From Caldifarciminota bacterium (GTDB taxonomy: Bacteria > Hydrothermota > Hydrothermia > LBFQ01): a DNA stretch of 42,576 bases. Location of the stretch: positions 1 to 42,576 of the forward strand of contig WFXS01000056.1 in assembly GCA_015490465.1 (NCBI GenBank). Direction: 5' to 3'. The notes under the pieces are model-generated. The model was given only the letters and a program-made list of their open reading frames with translations, was not told the DNA's origin and ran no database searches. The number at the start of each line of letters is the position of its first letter. The stretch's first letter is position 1. Shown piece by piece: positions 16,765 to 25,281 of the stretch. The translations under genes were made by a program, and so were the position numbers.

Positions 16765-18954
16765 ATGAAAAATTTTACAATTTTTTCGCTCTCAGGGCTA
16801 ATAGCCCTCACGTCCGCGGGGATGCCCCTCGCCGGAATGGAGACGGTATTTATTCCGAACGCTGGACAGTACCGTTCCAACGTTCAGTTCGTTTCTTTTC
16901 CGGAAGGTGTATCTTTCAGGACTAACGGCATGGATATAAGGGGTATACGCGTATCCCTTATCGGCAACCGCGACGTATCCCCGAAACCCCTTCACAGGAG
17001 AGAGGCAAGGTTCAACTACTACAGGGGTAAAGATCCCTCCCTGTGGAGGACTGGTCTTCCTTCGTTCGCGTCCCTTAAATACGAGGAGATTTACGAAGGC
17101 GTGGACCTGACGTTCGTGGGTACGGAGGGAAGGATGGAGTTCCACTGGACGGTAAAGCCGGGTGCAGACCCCGGAGACATCCGTATTCACCTGTCGGGGG
17201 GTAAAGCCTCCCTTGAGGACGGGAAGGTGGTGGTCAGAAGGTCCGGAAAGGTGGTTATGGTTATCTCTGAACCCGAGGCCTATCAGGGAGCGGACGAGGT
17301 CCAGGTATCCTACGCCCTATCGGGGGATACCCTATCCTTCGTGGTCGGAGAGTACGACCCCTCCCGCCCGCTGGTCATAGACCCCATGATAAACAACCTC
17401 GCGGCCTCAACCTTTCTCGGTGGCTCCTCCTCTGAGAGGGGTATGGACGTGGTTTCCACCTCCGACGCCGTTTACGTCGTTGGTACGACCTACTCAACGG
17501 ACTTTCCGGGTAACGGTAGCCTGAGCGGGGGTTCGGACGTCTTCGTGGCGAAGTTCTCAAGGGATCTGAACACCCTGCTGTCGGCCACGTACTACGGAGG
17601 AAGCGACTACGACGACGGCTTCGGGATAGCCGTACTCGGAAGTGACGTGTCCATCTGTGGATCCTCCCAATCCTCCAACCTTCCCACACCCGGAGGCGCC
17701 TTTACGACCTACTCCGGGAACGTAGACGGTTTCGTGGCGCAGTTTGATACCAGCCTCGCCCTCGTATCCGCCACCTACCTCGGCGGAAGCCAGTACGACG
17801 TCGCCCGCTCGCTGGCCTTCAACGGGGCTTACGTTTACGTGGTGGGCAGGACCGCATCCCCCAACTTCCCGGTCCAGAACGGGTACGACCTGACCCACAA
17901 CGGTGGCGAGGACATCTTCGTCGCCCGTCTCCTTAACCCCTCCTCCCTCCTGAGCGCCACCTTCATCGGAGGTTCGGACAGCGACTGGGGTATAGATCTG
18001 GCCCTGAACCCCGTATCCATGGACGTGGTGGTAGTGGGATGGACGGCCTCTGCGAACTACCCCACGGTTAACGCCTACAGTACCACGCTCTCAGGAACGA
18101 GAGACGCCGTCGTATCCGTATTGACCGGCGATCTGCTTACCCTCAACTCCTCAACCTACGTCGGCGGTACGAGGGACGACAGGGCGTACGGTGTGGACTT
18201 CGTAAGTGGCAGCGAGGTGATGGTGGTGGGATGGACGAGTTCACCGGACTTCCCCGTAGTGGGCAGTTCAACCGCTCTCAGCGGCGTGGGGGACGCCTTC
18301 GTTTTCAGACTCAACGGGAGTAACCTCGCGTTCTCCCGGTACCTCGGAGGAGCAGATAACGACGTCGCCGGCGACGTCCTTGTAAGGAACCCGGTGGCTC
18401 TGGTGGTCGGGCATACCTCTTCTTCCAACTTCCCCACCCGTCCGGGCGCCTACGACAACACCTTCGGTGGCATGGTTGACGCCTTCGTAACCCGCTTCAA
18501 CCTCACGACGGATTCCCTTGAGGAGTCCACCTACCTCGGTGGAGCCAACGACGACGAGGCCTTTGCCGTGGGCCTTTACGGAGATTCCACCTACGTGGTC
18601 GGTGTGACCGGTTCTCCCTCCTTCCCCGCCAACGCCTACGATACTACCCTCGGAGGGGTATCGGACGCCTTCGTGTCCCTATTTGATCAGGCCGTGGCCA
18701 CGGCGGTAGAGGAGAGGGAAAACGTTCGCAGTTCGTTTGAGGCGTACAGGGATAGACTCGTGGTTTTCTTAAGGGAAGCTTCGTACGTGGGTGTGGACGT
18801 CTACACCTATAACGGGCGGCGCGTGGGATCGGTCTCGGCCGGTTTCCTTCCGAAGGGCCAGCATACCGTTGCTCTGCCCGACCTTCCGAAGGGCAGGTAC
18901 GTCCTGAAGGTCCGGATGGGAAGGGAGGTAAGGACGTTAAAGGTGGTCAGGTAA
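16765..18954 (+). CDS. SBBP-repeat beta-propeller secreted protein with T9SS type A-like C-terminal domain
   Basis: Multiple STYLGGSxxDxAxxV...VVGxTxSxxFP repeats; C-terminus LPDLPKGRYVLKVRMGREVRTLKVVR. Confidence 0.88.
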   Translation: MKNFTIFSLSGLIALTSAGMPLAGMETVFIPNAGQYRSNVQFVSFPEGVSFRTNGMDIRGIRVSLIGNRDVSPKPLHRREARFNYYRGKDPSLWRTGLPSFASLKYEEIYEGVDLTFVGTEGRMEFHWTVKPGADPGDIRIHLSGGKASLEDGKVVVRRSGKVVMVISEPEAYQGADEVQVSYALSGDTLSFVVGEYDPSRPLVIDPMINNLAASTFLGGSSSERGMDVVSTSDAVYVVGTTYSTDFPGNGSLSGGSDVFVAKFSRDLNTLLSATYYGGSDYDDGFGIAVLGSDVSICGSSQSSNLPTPGGAFTTYSGNVDGFVAQFDTSLALVSATYLGGSQYDVARSLAFNGAYVYVVGRTASPNFPVQNGYDLTHNGGEDIFVARLLNPSSLLSATFIGGSDSDWGIDLALNPVSMDVVVVGWTASANYPTVNAYSTTLSGTRDAVVSVLTGDLLTLNSSTYVGGTRDDRAYGVDFVSGSEVMVVGWTSSPDFPVVGSSTALSGVGDAFVFRLNGSNLAFSRYLGGADNDVAGDVLVRNPVALVVGHTSSSNFPTRPGAYDNTFGGMVDAFVTRFNLTTDSLEESTYLGGANDDEAFAVGLYGDSTYVVGVTGSPSFPANAYDTTLGGVSDAFVSLFDQAVATAVEERENVRSSFEAYRDRLVVFLREASYVGVDVYTYNGRRVGSVSAGFLPKGQHTVALPDLPKGRYVLKVRMGREVRTLKVVR

Positions 18955-18972
18955 AACTCGTCCGACTGACGA

Positions 18973-18994
18973 ATGGGGGGCGTACGCCCCCCAT
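18973..18994. terminator. perfect palindromic hairpin ATGGGGGGCGTACGCCCCCCAT, bidirectional terminator candidate
   Basis: Lies between convergent genes; a T-rich tract follows on the + strand. Confidence 0.7.
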
Positions 18995-18997
18995 CTT

Positions 18998-19450
18998 TTA
19001 TCTGTCCTTCCGGCTCCAGTCGTAGGGGATATCCCCGTGGGCCGGCCTCCTCAACTCGTCCGGATTTTCGTGGTTGTAGGGCCGGGTTATGACGTTTATA
19101 ACTATGGCCTCGTACTCTCCGACGTTCTTGAAACCGTGCCACACGAGGGGGGGGATCTTCACCAGTATGGGGTTGTGGATTCCAATATAGAACTCGTTTA
19201 TCTCCCCGCGGGTGGGACTGTCCTCCCTGTCGTCGTAAAGGACGAGCTTTATCATCCCGTGGACGCAGGTTATGAAGTCGGTCTGAAGTCTGTGGGCGTG
19301 CCAGGCCTTCACAACACCGGGGTAGGCCGTGGTAAAGTAGACCTGCCCGAAGCCCTCGTAAATGGGGTCGTCCACCCTCAGGATCTCCGCCAGCCTTCCC
19401 CTGTCGTCGGGTATGACCTTAAGCCTCTTTACTTCCACTCCCCTTATCAT
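18998..19450 (-). CDS. dTDP-4-dehydrorhamnose 3,5-epimerase-related cupin protein (RmlC-like)
   Basis: VIPDDRGRLAEILRVDDP...GFGQVYFTTAYPGVVKAWHAHRLQTDFITCVHGMIKLVLYD...PPLVWHGFKN. Confidence 0.85.
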   Translation of the reverse strand: MIRGVEVKRLKVIPDDRGRLAEILRVDDPIYEGFGQVYFTTAYPGVVKAWHAHRLQTDFITCVHGMIKLVLYDDREDSPTRGEINEFYIGIHNPILVKIPPLVWHGFKNVGEYEAIVINVITRPYNHENPDELRRPAHGDIPYDWSRKDR

Positions 19451-19673
19451 GATCCTTCCGCAGGAATATCAACCATCCGAGAATCCCCCCAAGGAGGGCC
19501 ACACCGAAGGATGCGAGGACGTAGTTATCCGGGTACTTGAAGGCTCCCATGAGTCCGGCCGTAAAGGATGCGAGGGCGATAAGCGTCCAGGCCCTTATCC
19601 TCTCAGGGTAGAGCAGGTAAAGGAAGATGCTCAGGAAAAAGAGGCCGAAGAAGAAGAAGCTGAGCTGGTTCAT
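19419..19673 (-). CDS. small membrane protein (84 aa)
   Basis: Hydrophobic segments; overlaps both neighbouring CDSs, suggesting translational coupling. Confidence 0.6.
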   Translation of the reverse strand: MNQLSFFFFGLFFLSIFLYLLYPERIRAWTLIALASFTAGLMGAFKYPDNYVLASFGVALLGGILGWLIFLRKDHDKGSGSKEA

Positions 19674-21880
19674 TCCCTTAACCGCCTCCTGTAGAGCGAA
19701 CCTACACCCACGACCGCGACCACGACGGCGAAGCCGAGGGCGTACAGGATGAGGGAGATCCTCTCAATCGGGCTGATGTACCGGAATACGACCTCGTGTT
19801 TACCCGGTCTTACCGTAAAGGCCATGAACGTACCCCTGTACCTCTCAACCTTCACCTCCTTACCGTCCACGTAGGCGTGCCAGTGGGGGTACCAGTTCTC
19901 CGTCAGGACGAAGGTACACTTTGCGGGAACGTCTATCTCCGCCCTGTAATAGCCGTTTACGTAGTCGTAGTCTTTGACTCTGGCCGGGACGATAGAATCC
20001 TCGCACTGGGCGTAGAAGCGGGGGAAGTGGTCGGGGTTGAACAGTACAGATATCCTGCCGTCGTTGTAGACCTCCTCGTACTTTGACAGGTAAGAGGCGA
20101 ACCCCTTCAATACGGGGTCGTCCCTCCTTTCCGCCTCCGCACGGGCGGCTTCCTTTATTCCCGGAGGGGCGAGGATGTACTTCGTGTTGATGGTGTCAAG
20201 GATCTGAAAGTGTCTTACGAGCCTCTCGCAGTTGAAGGGGTTGAACATGAGGGCCTTACACCCGAGGTACTCCTGATAGGACTGCATCTGCTGACCGTGA
20301 TGTCCCCCTACGAAATGGACGCCGAACAGGGCGAGGTAGTTGTCCTCAGGCCTGTAACCGAAGTCCAAGATCCGGTATATACCCGGATGTTCCTGAAAGT
20401 ATCGGGCTATATCGTCCGGCGCGAAGCGCTCCGTCTCGTTTATGGGCTGGATGAACCTGCCCTTAAGGAGGAAGCTCTCACCGTACCCGAGGAGGGCGAC
20501 CACGAGGGCGGCCGTGGTGAGCTTCAGGTTGGGGTTCTTCAGCACAGCCCAGATGAGGAGCCATATACCGAGAGTCCTTATGAGGGCGAACATCCTGTCC
20601 CCGGACGTTGCGGCGAATATCTCGTCTATCCGCGGATTGTAGGAGAAGGAACCGGATTTGAGGGCGAGGGAGGAACCGGCGAGAAGCACCAGACCCGCTA
20701 CTATCAGTCCCCCTATCAGGACCTTCGGCATGATCCTCTTCGCCTCCTCAAGGTGGAGTAAGGCGAAGCCGGAGAGGGCGAGGGCGACGAATCCGAGGGG
20801 TATGGCGGCCATAGACTGCGCCCTGAAGAGCTTGAGGCCGGGCAGGATGGCGTGGAATAGGTGGAAGAGGATGTTCACCTTGGCCGTCATGAAGGTCATA
20901 AGGAGAAAGGCCGATATAAGCAGGGCTATCACCCTCCAGCGGCGGTATGCAACCAATCCCCCGACTATGGCCAGAAAGCCGAGGGCAGCACCAAGGTACT
21001 CCGTGTTTATTTTGAAGGGGTTGGAACCCCAGTAGGTCTCAAAGGCCCCGGAGTAAAGGCCGAAGAAGACCGAGACGAAGTCCGCCCAGTCAAGGGACCA
21101 GGTCTTTGAGAAGGAGAGGCTCTTCGTCTCCCCTCTGACGGAGAAACCGGTTATGTACTCGTATTGGGGAAAGAGAAAGGGCGCCCCTATCATCAGGGCG
21201 ATCACGACGGCAAAGATCCCGAGGAGCAGAACCTTCGCCGCATGCCTGTAGTTCCCCTTCCTGACCTCAACGATAAGGTAGGTCATACCGTAAATTATCG
21301 CAATTACACCTACGTAGTAAACTATCTGGGCGTGGTGGGCGACTATAATCAGTCCGCCGAATAACCCCAGAAGGGCAGCGTAAACGAGACTTCCCCGCAG
21401 GGTTCCCTCTAACGCCCAGAATACGGCCGGTATGTAGGCGGCTATCACCATCTTGGCTATGTGGCCGCTGTACACCATGCTCGTCCAGAACAATCCGAAG
21501 GCGTAGAGGGTGGCCAGCGCCCCGGACCACTCCGTTTTGAGGCCTATACGCCGCAGGTAGAGGTAGGAGAAGGTAAAACCTATCAGAGAGTGGAGGAAAA
21601 GGGTAAAGGCCGCAGCATGGCCGGGGGTCGTGAGCATGCGGAGGAGCTGGTTTATGGGATAGAAGCTGTCGGCGTGAGGCGCCCCCCAGAAGGGAAGACC
21701 CCCGAATACGAAAGGCTCCCACTCCGGCGGAGGGAACTTCATTGAGGCGAGTTTCCAGAAGGGGTAGGAGGAGGTCAGAAAGTCCGTCATAACGAAGGTG
21801 TGACCCGGAACCCATCCCGGATAGAAGTACACCAGGGAAAGGGCGAACACGAGGGCAAACCACTTCCAGAACCTGTCCAT
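19670..21880 (-). CDS. YfhO-like large polytopic membrane protein
   Basis: Many TM segments, FGGLPFWGAPHADSFYPINQLL, C-terminal ENWYPHWHAYVDGKEVKVERYRGTFMAFTVRPGKHEVVFRY as in YfhO family proteins. Confidence 0.8.
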   Translation of the reverse strand: MDRFWKWFALVFALSLVYFYPGWVPGHTFVMTDFLTSSYPFWKLASMKFPPPEWEPFVFGGLPFWGAPHADSFYPINQLLRMLTTPGHAAAFTLFLHSLIGFTFSYLYLRRIGLKTEWSGALATLYAFGLFWTSMVYSGHIAKMVIAAYIPAVFWALEGTLRGSLVYAALLGLFGGLIIVAHHAQIVYYVGVIAIIYGMTYLIVEVRKGNYRHAAKVLLLGIFAVVIALMIGAPFLFPQYEYITGFSVRGETKSLSFSKTWSLDWADFVSVFFGLYSGAFETYWGSNPFKINTEYLGAALGFLAIVGGLVAYRRWRVIALLISAFLLMTFMTAKVNILFHLFHAILPGLKLFRAQSMAAIPLGFVALALSGFALLHLEEAKRIMPKVLIGGLIVAGLVLLAGSSLALKSGSFSYNPRIDEIFAATSGDRMFALIRTLGIWLLIWAVLKNPNLKLTTAALVVALLGYGESFLLKGRFIQPINETERFAPDDIARYFQEHPGIYRILDFGYRPEDNYLALFGVHFVGGHHGQQMQSYQEYLGCKALMFNPFNCERLVRHFQILDTINTKYILAPPGIKEAARAEAERRDDPVLKGFASYLSKYEEVYNDGRISVLFNPDHFPRFYAQCEDSIVPARVKDYDYVNGYYRAEIDVPAKCTFVLTENWYPHWHAYVDGKEVKVERYRGTFMAFTVRPGKHEVVFRYISPIERISLILYALGFAVVVAVVGVGSLYRRRLRE

Positions 21881-21891
21881 TGGGGGAAATT

Positions 21892-22473
21892 CTAAGGGGG
21901 GGTGGTATCGGACTCCGTCGTATCCGGCCCGAACAGTACGGAATCCGGAGGCTCCTCGCTGTAGTAGAGGGTTACGGTGCTACCTATCGGGACGGACGAT
22001 CCGGGCGGGGGGTACATCCTCATAACGTATCCGGGTTCCTCGTCCATGGTATAGAGAGGCTCAACCTTGACGTTAAAACCGACGTCTTCCAGAGATCTAA
22101 CGGCCTCCTCAAGGGCCATGCCCACCAGGTCCGGCACCGTTTTATTCTTCGCCCCAGCCGAAACCGTAAGGTAAACCGTACGCCCCCTCTTTACGGTGGT
22201 CCCGGGGGGAGGCTCCTGACCTATAACCGTACCGGCGGGGGCGTTCAGGCTGGGTACCGTCGTATCCACGATGGCCTTGAGGCCCTTCTCACGGGCAACG
22301 GCCCTCGCCTTCTCAACGTCCATCCTGACCAACTGCGGAACCGTCGTGGTATCCCACCTCCTCTGAATAACGGGCATGAGAACCCCGAGGAGGAGGTCAA
22401 GGGCGAAGTACCAGATTACGACCCATATCCCTACGTACACAAGGAACCTTACTGCCGCGAAGAGTCTGCCCAT
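21892..22473 (-). CDS. single-TM protein with PASTA repeats (no kinase domain)
   Basis: TVPQLVRMDVEKARAVAREKGL..., TVPDLVGMALEEAVRSLEDVGFNVKVEP...PPPGSSVPIGSTVTLYYS. Confidence 0.82.
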   Translation of the reverse strand: MGRLFAAVRFLVYVGIWVVIWYFALDLLLGVLMPVIQRRWDTTTVPQLVRMDVEKARAVAREKGLKAIVDTTVPSLNAPAGTVIGQEPPPGTTVKRGRTVYLTVSAGAKNKTVPDLVGMALEEAVRSLEDVGFNVKVEPLYTMDEEPGYVMRMYPPPGSSVPIGSTVTLYYSEEPPDSVLFGPDTTESDTTPP

Positions 22474-22901
22474 TACGAGGCCTTCTTCTTAAGACGGTTC
22501 TCCTCGTACCACCTGTTCAGGTAGTCTATTATCTCCTGCAGGGGCGCTCCCGGGCCGAAGATCTTCCCCACCCCCATCTCCTCCAGCTTGCGGGCATCCT
22601 CGTCGGGGATTATGCCCCCGCCGAAGAGGAGGACGTCGTCCATCCCCTTCTCCTTCATAAGCCGGAGTATCTTCGGGAAGTAGGTCATGTGGGCGCCGGA
22701 GAGTATGGAGATGCCTATGGCGTCCACGTCCTCCTGAAGGGCCATGTTGACCACGTTCTCGGCCGTCTGATGGAGACCCGTATATACCACCTCCATCCCC
22801 GCGTCCCTCAGCGCCCTCACTATGATCTTGGCCCCCCTGTCGTGTCCGTCAAGGCCCACCTTGGCTATAAGGACTTTTATGGGTTTTTCCCTTTCGGCCA
22901 T
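22473..22901 (-). CDS. cobalamin (B12)-binding domain protein, methylmalonyl-CoA mutase small/C-terminal subunit-like
   Basis: [33 protein letters not shown]...[15 protein letters not shown]...[28 protein letters not shown]. The ATG at 22901 is preferred to the ORF-track start. Confidence 0.93.
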   Translation of the reverse strand: MAEREKPIKVLIAKVGLDGHDRGAKIIVRALRDAGMEVVYTGLHQTAENVVNMALQEDVDAIGISILSGAHMTYFPKILRLMKEKGMDDVLLFGGGIIPDEDARKLEEMGVGKIFGPGAPLQEIIDYLNRWYEENRLKKKAS

Positions 22902-22975
22902 GTCTAAACATTTTAAGGTAGACGTACAACTTGCAAAGGCGGGGGATTCTGCCGTATAATATCGCACGTTAAATC

Positions 22976-24025
22976 ATGGTTTATAAAGATAAAGGCAAAA
23001 ATTATGGGGCTGTTTTTTCTGTGGATAGGAATTTTAGCGGACTCGTGGTGTACAGGAGAAAGGTCCTTGAGGATCCCGTACTATCGGCCTATTACGTGAG
23101 GGGGAAACCCGTATACGCGGACAGCTTCCTCATAAAGGAGATGTGGTGGGAGGGGCTTCTGAGTAAGGAGGAGGTTGACAACAACCTTTTCGGAGACGTG
23201 TTCGGCTACGCGGCGAAGAAGTACGGTAAGAGGTACGTTGAGCATCTCGTACGTAAATCCGAGGATCTCATAAACCGCACCGTCCAGATCATACAGGACT
23301 TCGGATGGGAGGTGGATGCGGAACCCTATCCATCTACGCCCGAAGAGGTGGAGAGGATGTTCCACCTCGGGGTTTATAGGAGAGAGAAGAGTCCGGAGGA
23401 TATAAGGATCAACCTGAACGCCCTCGGGTTTCCGATCTTTTACGTCCCTGGATACGAAGAGAGTAAGAACGCCCGCGTATTCTTCAGTACCCTGGAGGGT
23501 ACGAAACGTCCCGTGAGGTGGATCATGGAGAAAGTGGGAGAACTTGAAGGTTCCGTCATGTTCGTCCTTCCCCTCTTTATACTGGGATATCTGAACCTGA
23601 ATAAGGGACGGGCATGGATCGTAACGAAGGACATAAGGAAGGGAGTCCTCGCCCTTAAGTACGCCTCACCTCTCAAGGGGACACCGGGAGAGCTGCTAAA
23701 AGAGGTGGAAAAGGCACGATGCTGCCGGTACGTCGTATGGAACGCCGGGGACGGGAAGATAGCCCTGTATGATAAGGGAAGGATAAACCTGATGGCCGCC
23801 GACGAGGTAATCGGAGTCGTGGAAGATTACCTCCGATCCTACAACAGGCTCCTGACGGACGTATTCAACCGTATATCTTCCCATACCCCTCCGCGGATGC
23901 GGAAGATGCTGATCCACCAGATAGCCGAGAGGAACCCCTATATCGGGGACTTCGTGAGGGAGGTATCCTCACGTTTTGGTATAAATTTTGACCATGGTGA
24001 GATTAAACCTAAAAAACAGTCTTGA
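22976..24025 (+). CDS. hypothetical protein of unknown family
   Basis: 349-aa ORF, divergent from the B12-domain gene; overlaps the downstream V4R gene by ~30 nt. Confidence 0.7.
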   Translation: MVYKDKGKNYGAVFSVDRNFSGLVVYRRKVLEDPVLSAYYVRGKPVYADSFLIKEMWWEGLLSKEEVDNNLFGDVFGYAAKKYGKRYVEHLVRKSEDLINRTVQIIQDFGWEVDAEPYPSTPEEVERMFHLGVYRREKSPEDIRINLNALGFPIFYVPGYEESKNARVFFSTLEGTKRPVRWIMEKVGELEGSVMFVLPLFILGYLNLNKGRAWIVTKDIRKGVLALKYASPLKGTPGELLKEVEKARCCRYVVWNAGDGKIALYDKGRINLMAADEVIGVVEDYLRSYNRLLTDVFNRISSHTPPRMRKMLIHQIAERNPYIGDFVREVSSRFGINFDHGEIKPKKQS

Positions 24026-25235
24026 TCTCCTTGAGTACGACGCTCCCACAGGGAGGATGTTGGTTGAGGGGATACCTATGACCTACCACTGCAACGTCTT
24101 CAACCACTTCTTCGCCAAGGGTGTTAAACTCGCCCTCGGCGAGGAGCAGGGCAGAGAGGTGATATACAGGGCATCCGAGTTCGCCCACTACAGGCTCTTC
24201 AGGCGGCTCAAGGAGAAGTACGGTCTGAACGACCGCGAAACCTACGAGCTGGGCATGGACTTCTTCCGAAGTAGAGGGTTGGGAGTTCTGGACATAAAAA
24301 GTCCAGACAAGATCTATCTTCTCGCATCAACCCACGCCCACACGTACATAAAGGTTCTGAGAGCCTTCTCCGATCTCCCCGTCTGCGACGTTGAGAGGGG
24401 GTTCGTGGCCGGCCTTCTGGAAGCGGCTCTGGACGCCGAACCGGGGAACATATACGTTGAGGAGTCCTCGTGCATAGGTGCGGGGGATCCGGTGTGTAAA
24501 TTAGAGGTGAAGATAAGGAGGGAGAGGGTTGATTACCCGGAACCGGACTACGGCAGGGTCGTCTTCTACGAGGTTGAGGGGGCGGACGAGAGGAGAAAAA
24601 CGATGGAAAAGTTGATGCCCCTGATACCCGAACCGGACGACTCCGGCATAATAGCCCTGGACTCAGCCTTCGCCGACATAAAGAAGGTGTGGATCTCCCA
24701 GCTGCCCGGTGAGTACTACGCCTACGCCAACATGAAGGTGGCCGAGATGGCCGACGAGGAGGTGGCCCGGTACTCCCTGGTACTGGCAGGTTTCAACTGC
24801 GTCTTCTTCACGTACGTTTCCATAGCGAGGAGTCCCATAGGGGAGATACTCCTTCAGGACGCCGTAACGGAGGACGACTACTTCAGAAAGCTGGCGGAGA
24901 TGGGGAACTACTTCGGTTTCGGAGTGTTTAAGGTGGGAGACATCAAGAGGGGTGGTGAGTGTGTGTGCGACATGAGGCTTTACAACTTCTACGAAAACAG
25001 TTATCTCCTCGCCCTCGGAAAGGAACCCCTCTCCTACTTCTTACCCGGAGCCGCCCTCGCCCAGATAATGGCGACGTACCGGTACAGGTATTACGACAGG
25101 AGTACGGCCACCCTCGGAGCCATAAACGCCATATTTGAGGACTTTGATAGGGCGTACGAGACCCTGAGCTTTGACATGGAGTTTGATACAACGAAGAACG
25201 AGCAGAGGGTCTGGCTGAGCGTGAAGGGCGTATAA
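23994..25235 (+). CDS. V4R (4-vinyl reductase)-domain-like protein
   Basis: CDVERGFVAGLLEAALDAEPGNIYVEESSCIGAGDPVCKLEVKI matches the V4R C-terminal pattern (C...G...E..C...GD..C). Confidence 0.7.
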   Translation: MVRLNLKNSLDLLEYDAPTGRMLVEGIPMTYHCNVFNHFFAKGVKLALGEEQGREVIYRASEFAHYRLFRRLKEKYGLNDRETYELGMDFFRSRGLGVLDIKSPDKIYLLASTHAHTYIKVLRAFSDLPVCDVERGFVAGLLEAALDAEPGNIYVEESSCIGAGDPVCKLEVKIRRERVDYPEPDYGRVVFYEVEGADERRKTMEKLMPLIPEPDDSGIIALDSAFADIKKVWISQLPGEYYAYANMKVAEMADEEVARYSLVLAGFNCVFFTYVSIARSPIGEILLQDAVTEDDYFRKLAEMGNYFGFGVFKVGDIKRGGECVCDMRLYNFYENSYLLALGKEPLSYFLPGAALAQIMATYRYRYYDRSTATLGAINAIFEDFDRAYETLSFDMEFDTTKNEQRVWLSVKGV

Positions 25236-25237
25236 AA

Positions 25238-25256
25238 AGGGGGGATTACCCCCCCT
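25238..25256. terminator. G/C hairpin between convergent genes
   Basis: AGGGGGGATTACCCCCCCT. Confidence 0.65.
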
Positions 25257-25281
25257 CTCATCTTTTGCTTCCTAAGTTGTT

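Noticed and set aside
17400-18700. Internal repeats considered as DNA-level tandem repeats
   Set aside because: They reflect the SBBP protein repeats, not a CRISPR or satellite array; DNA identity between units is limited.
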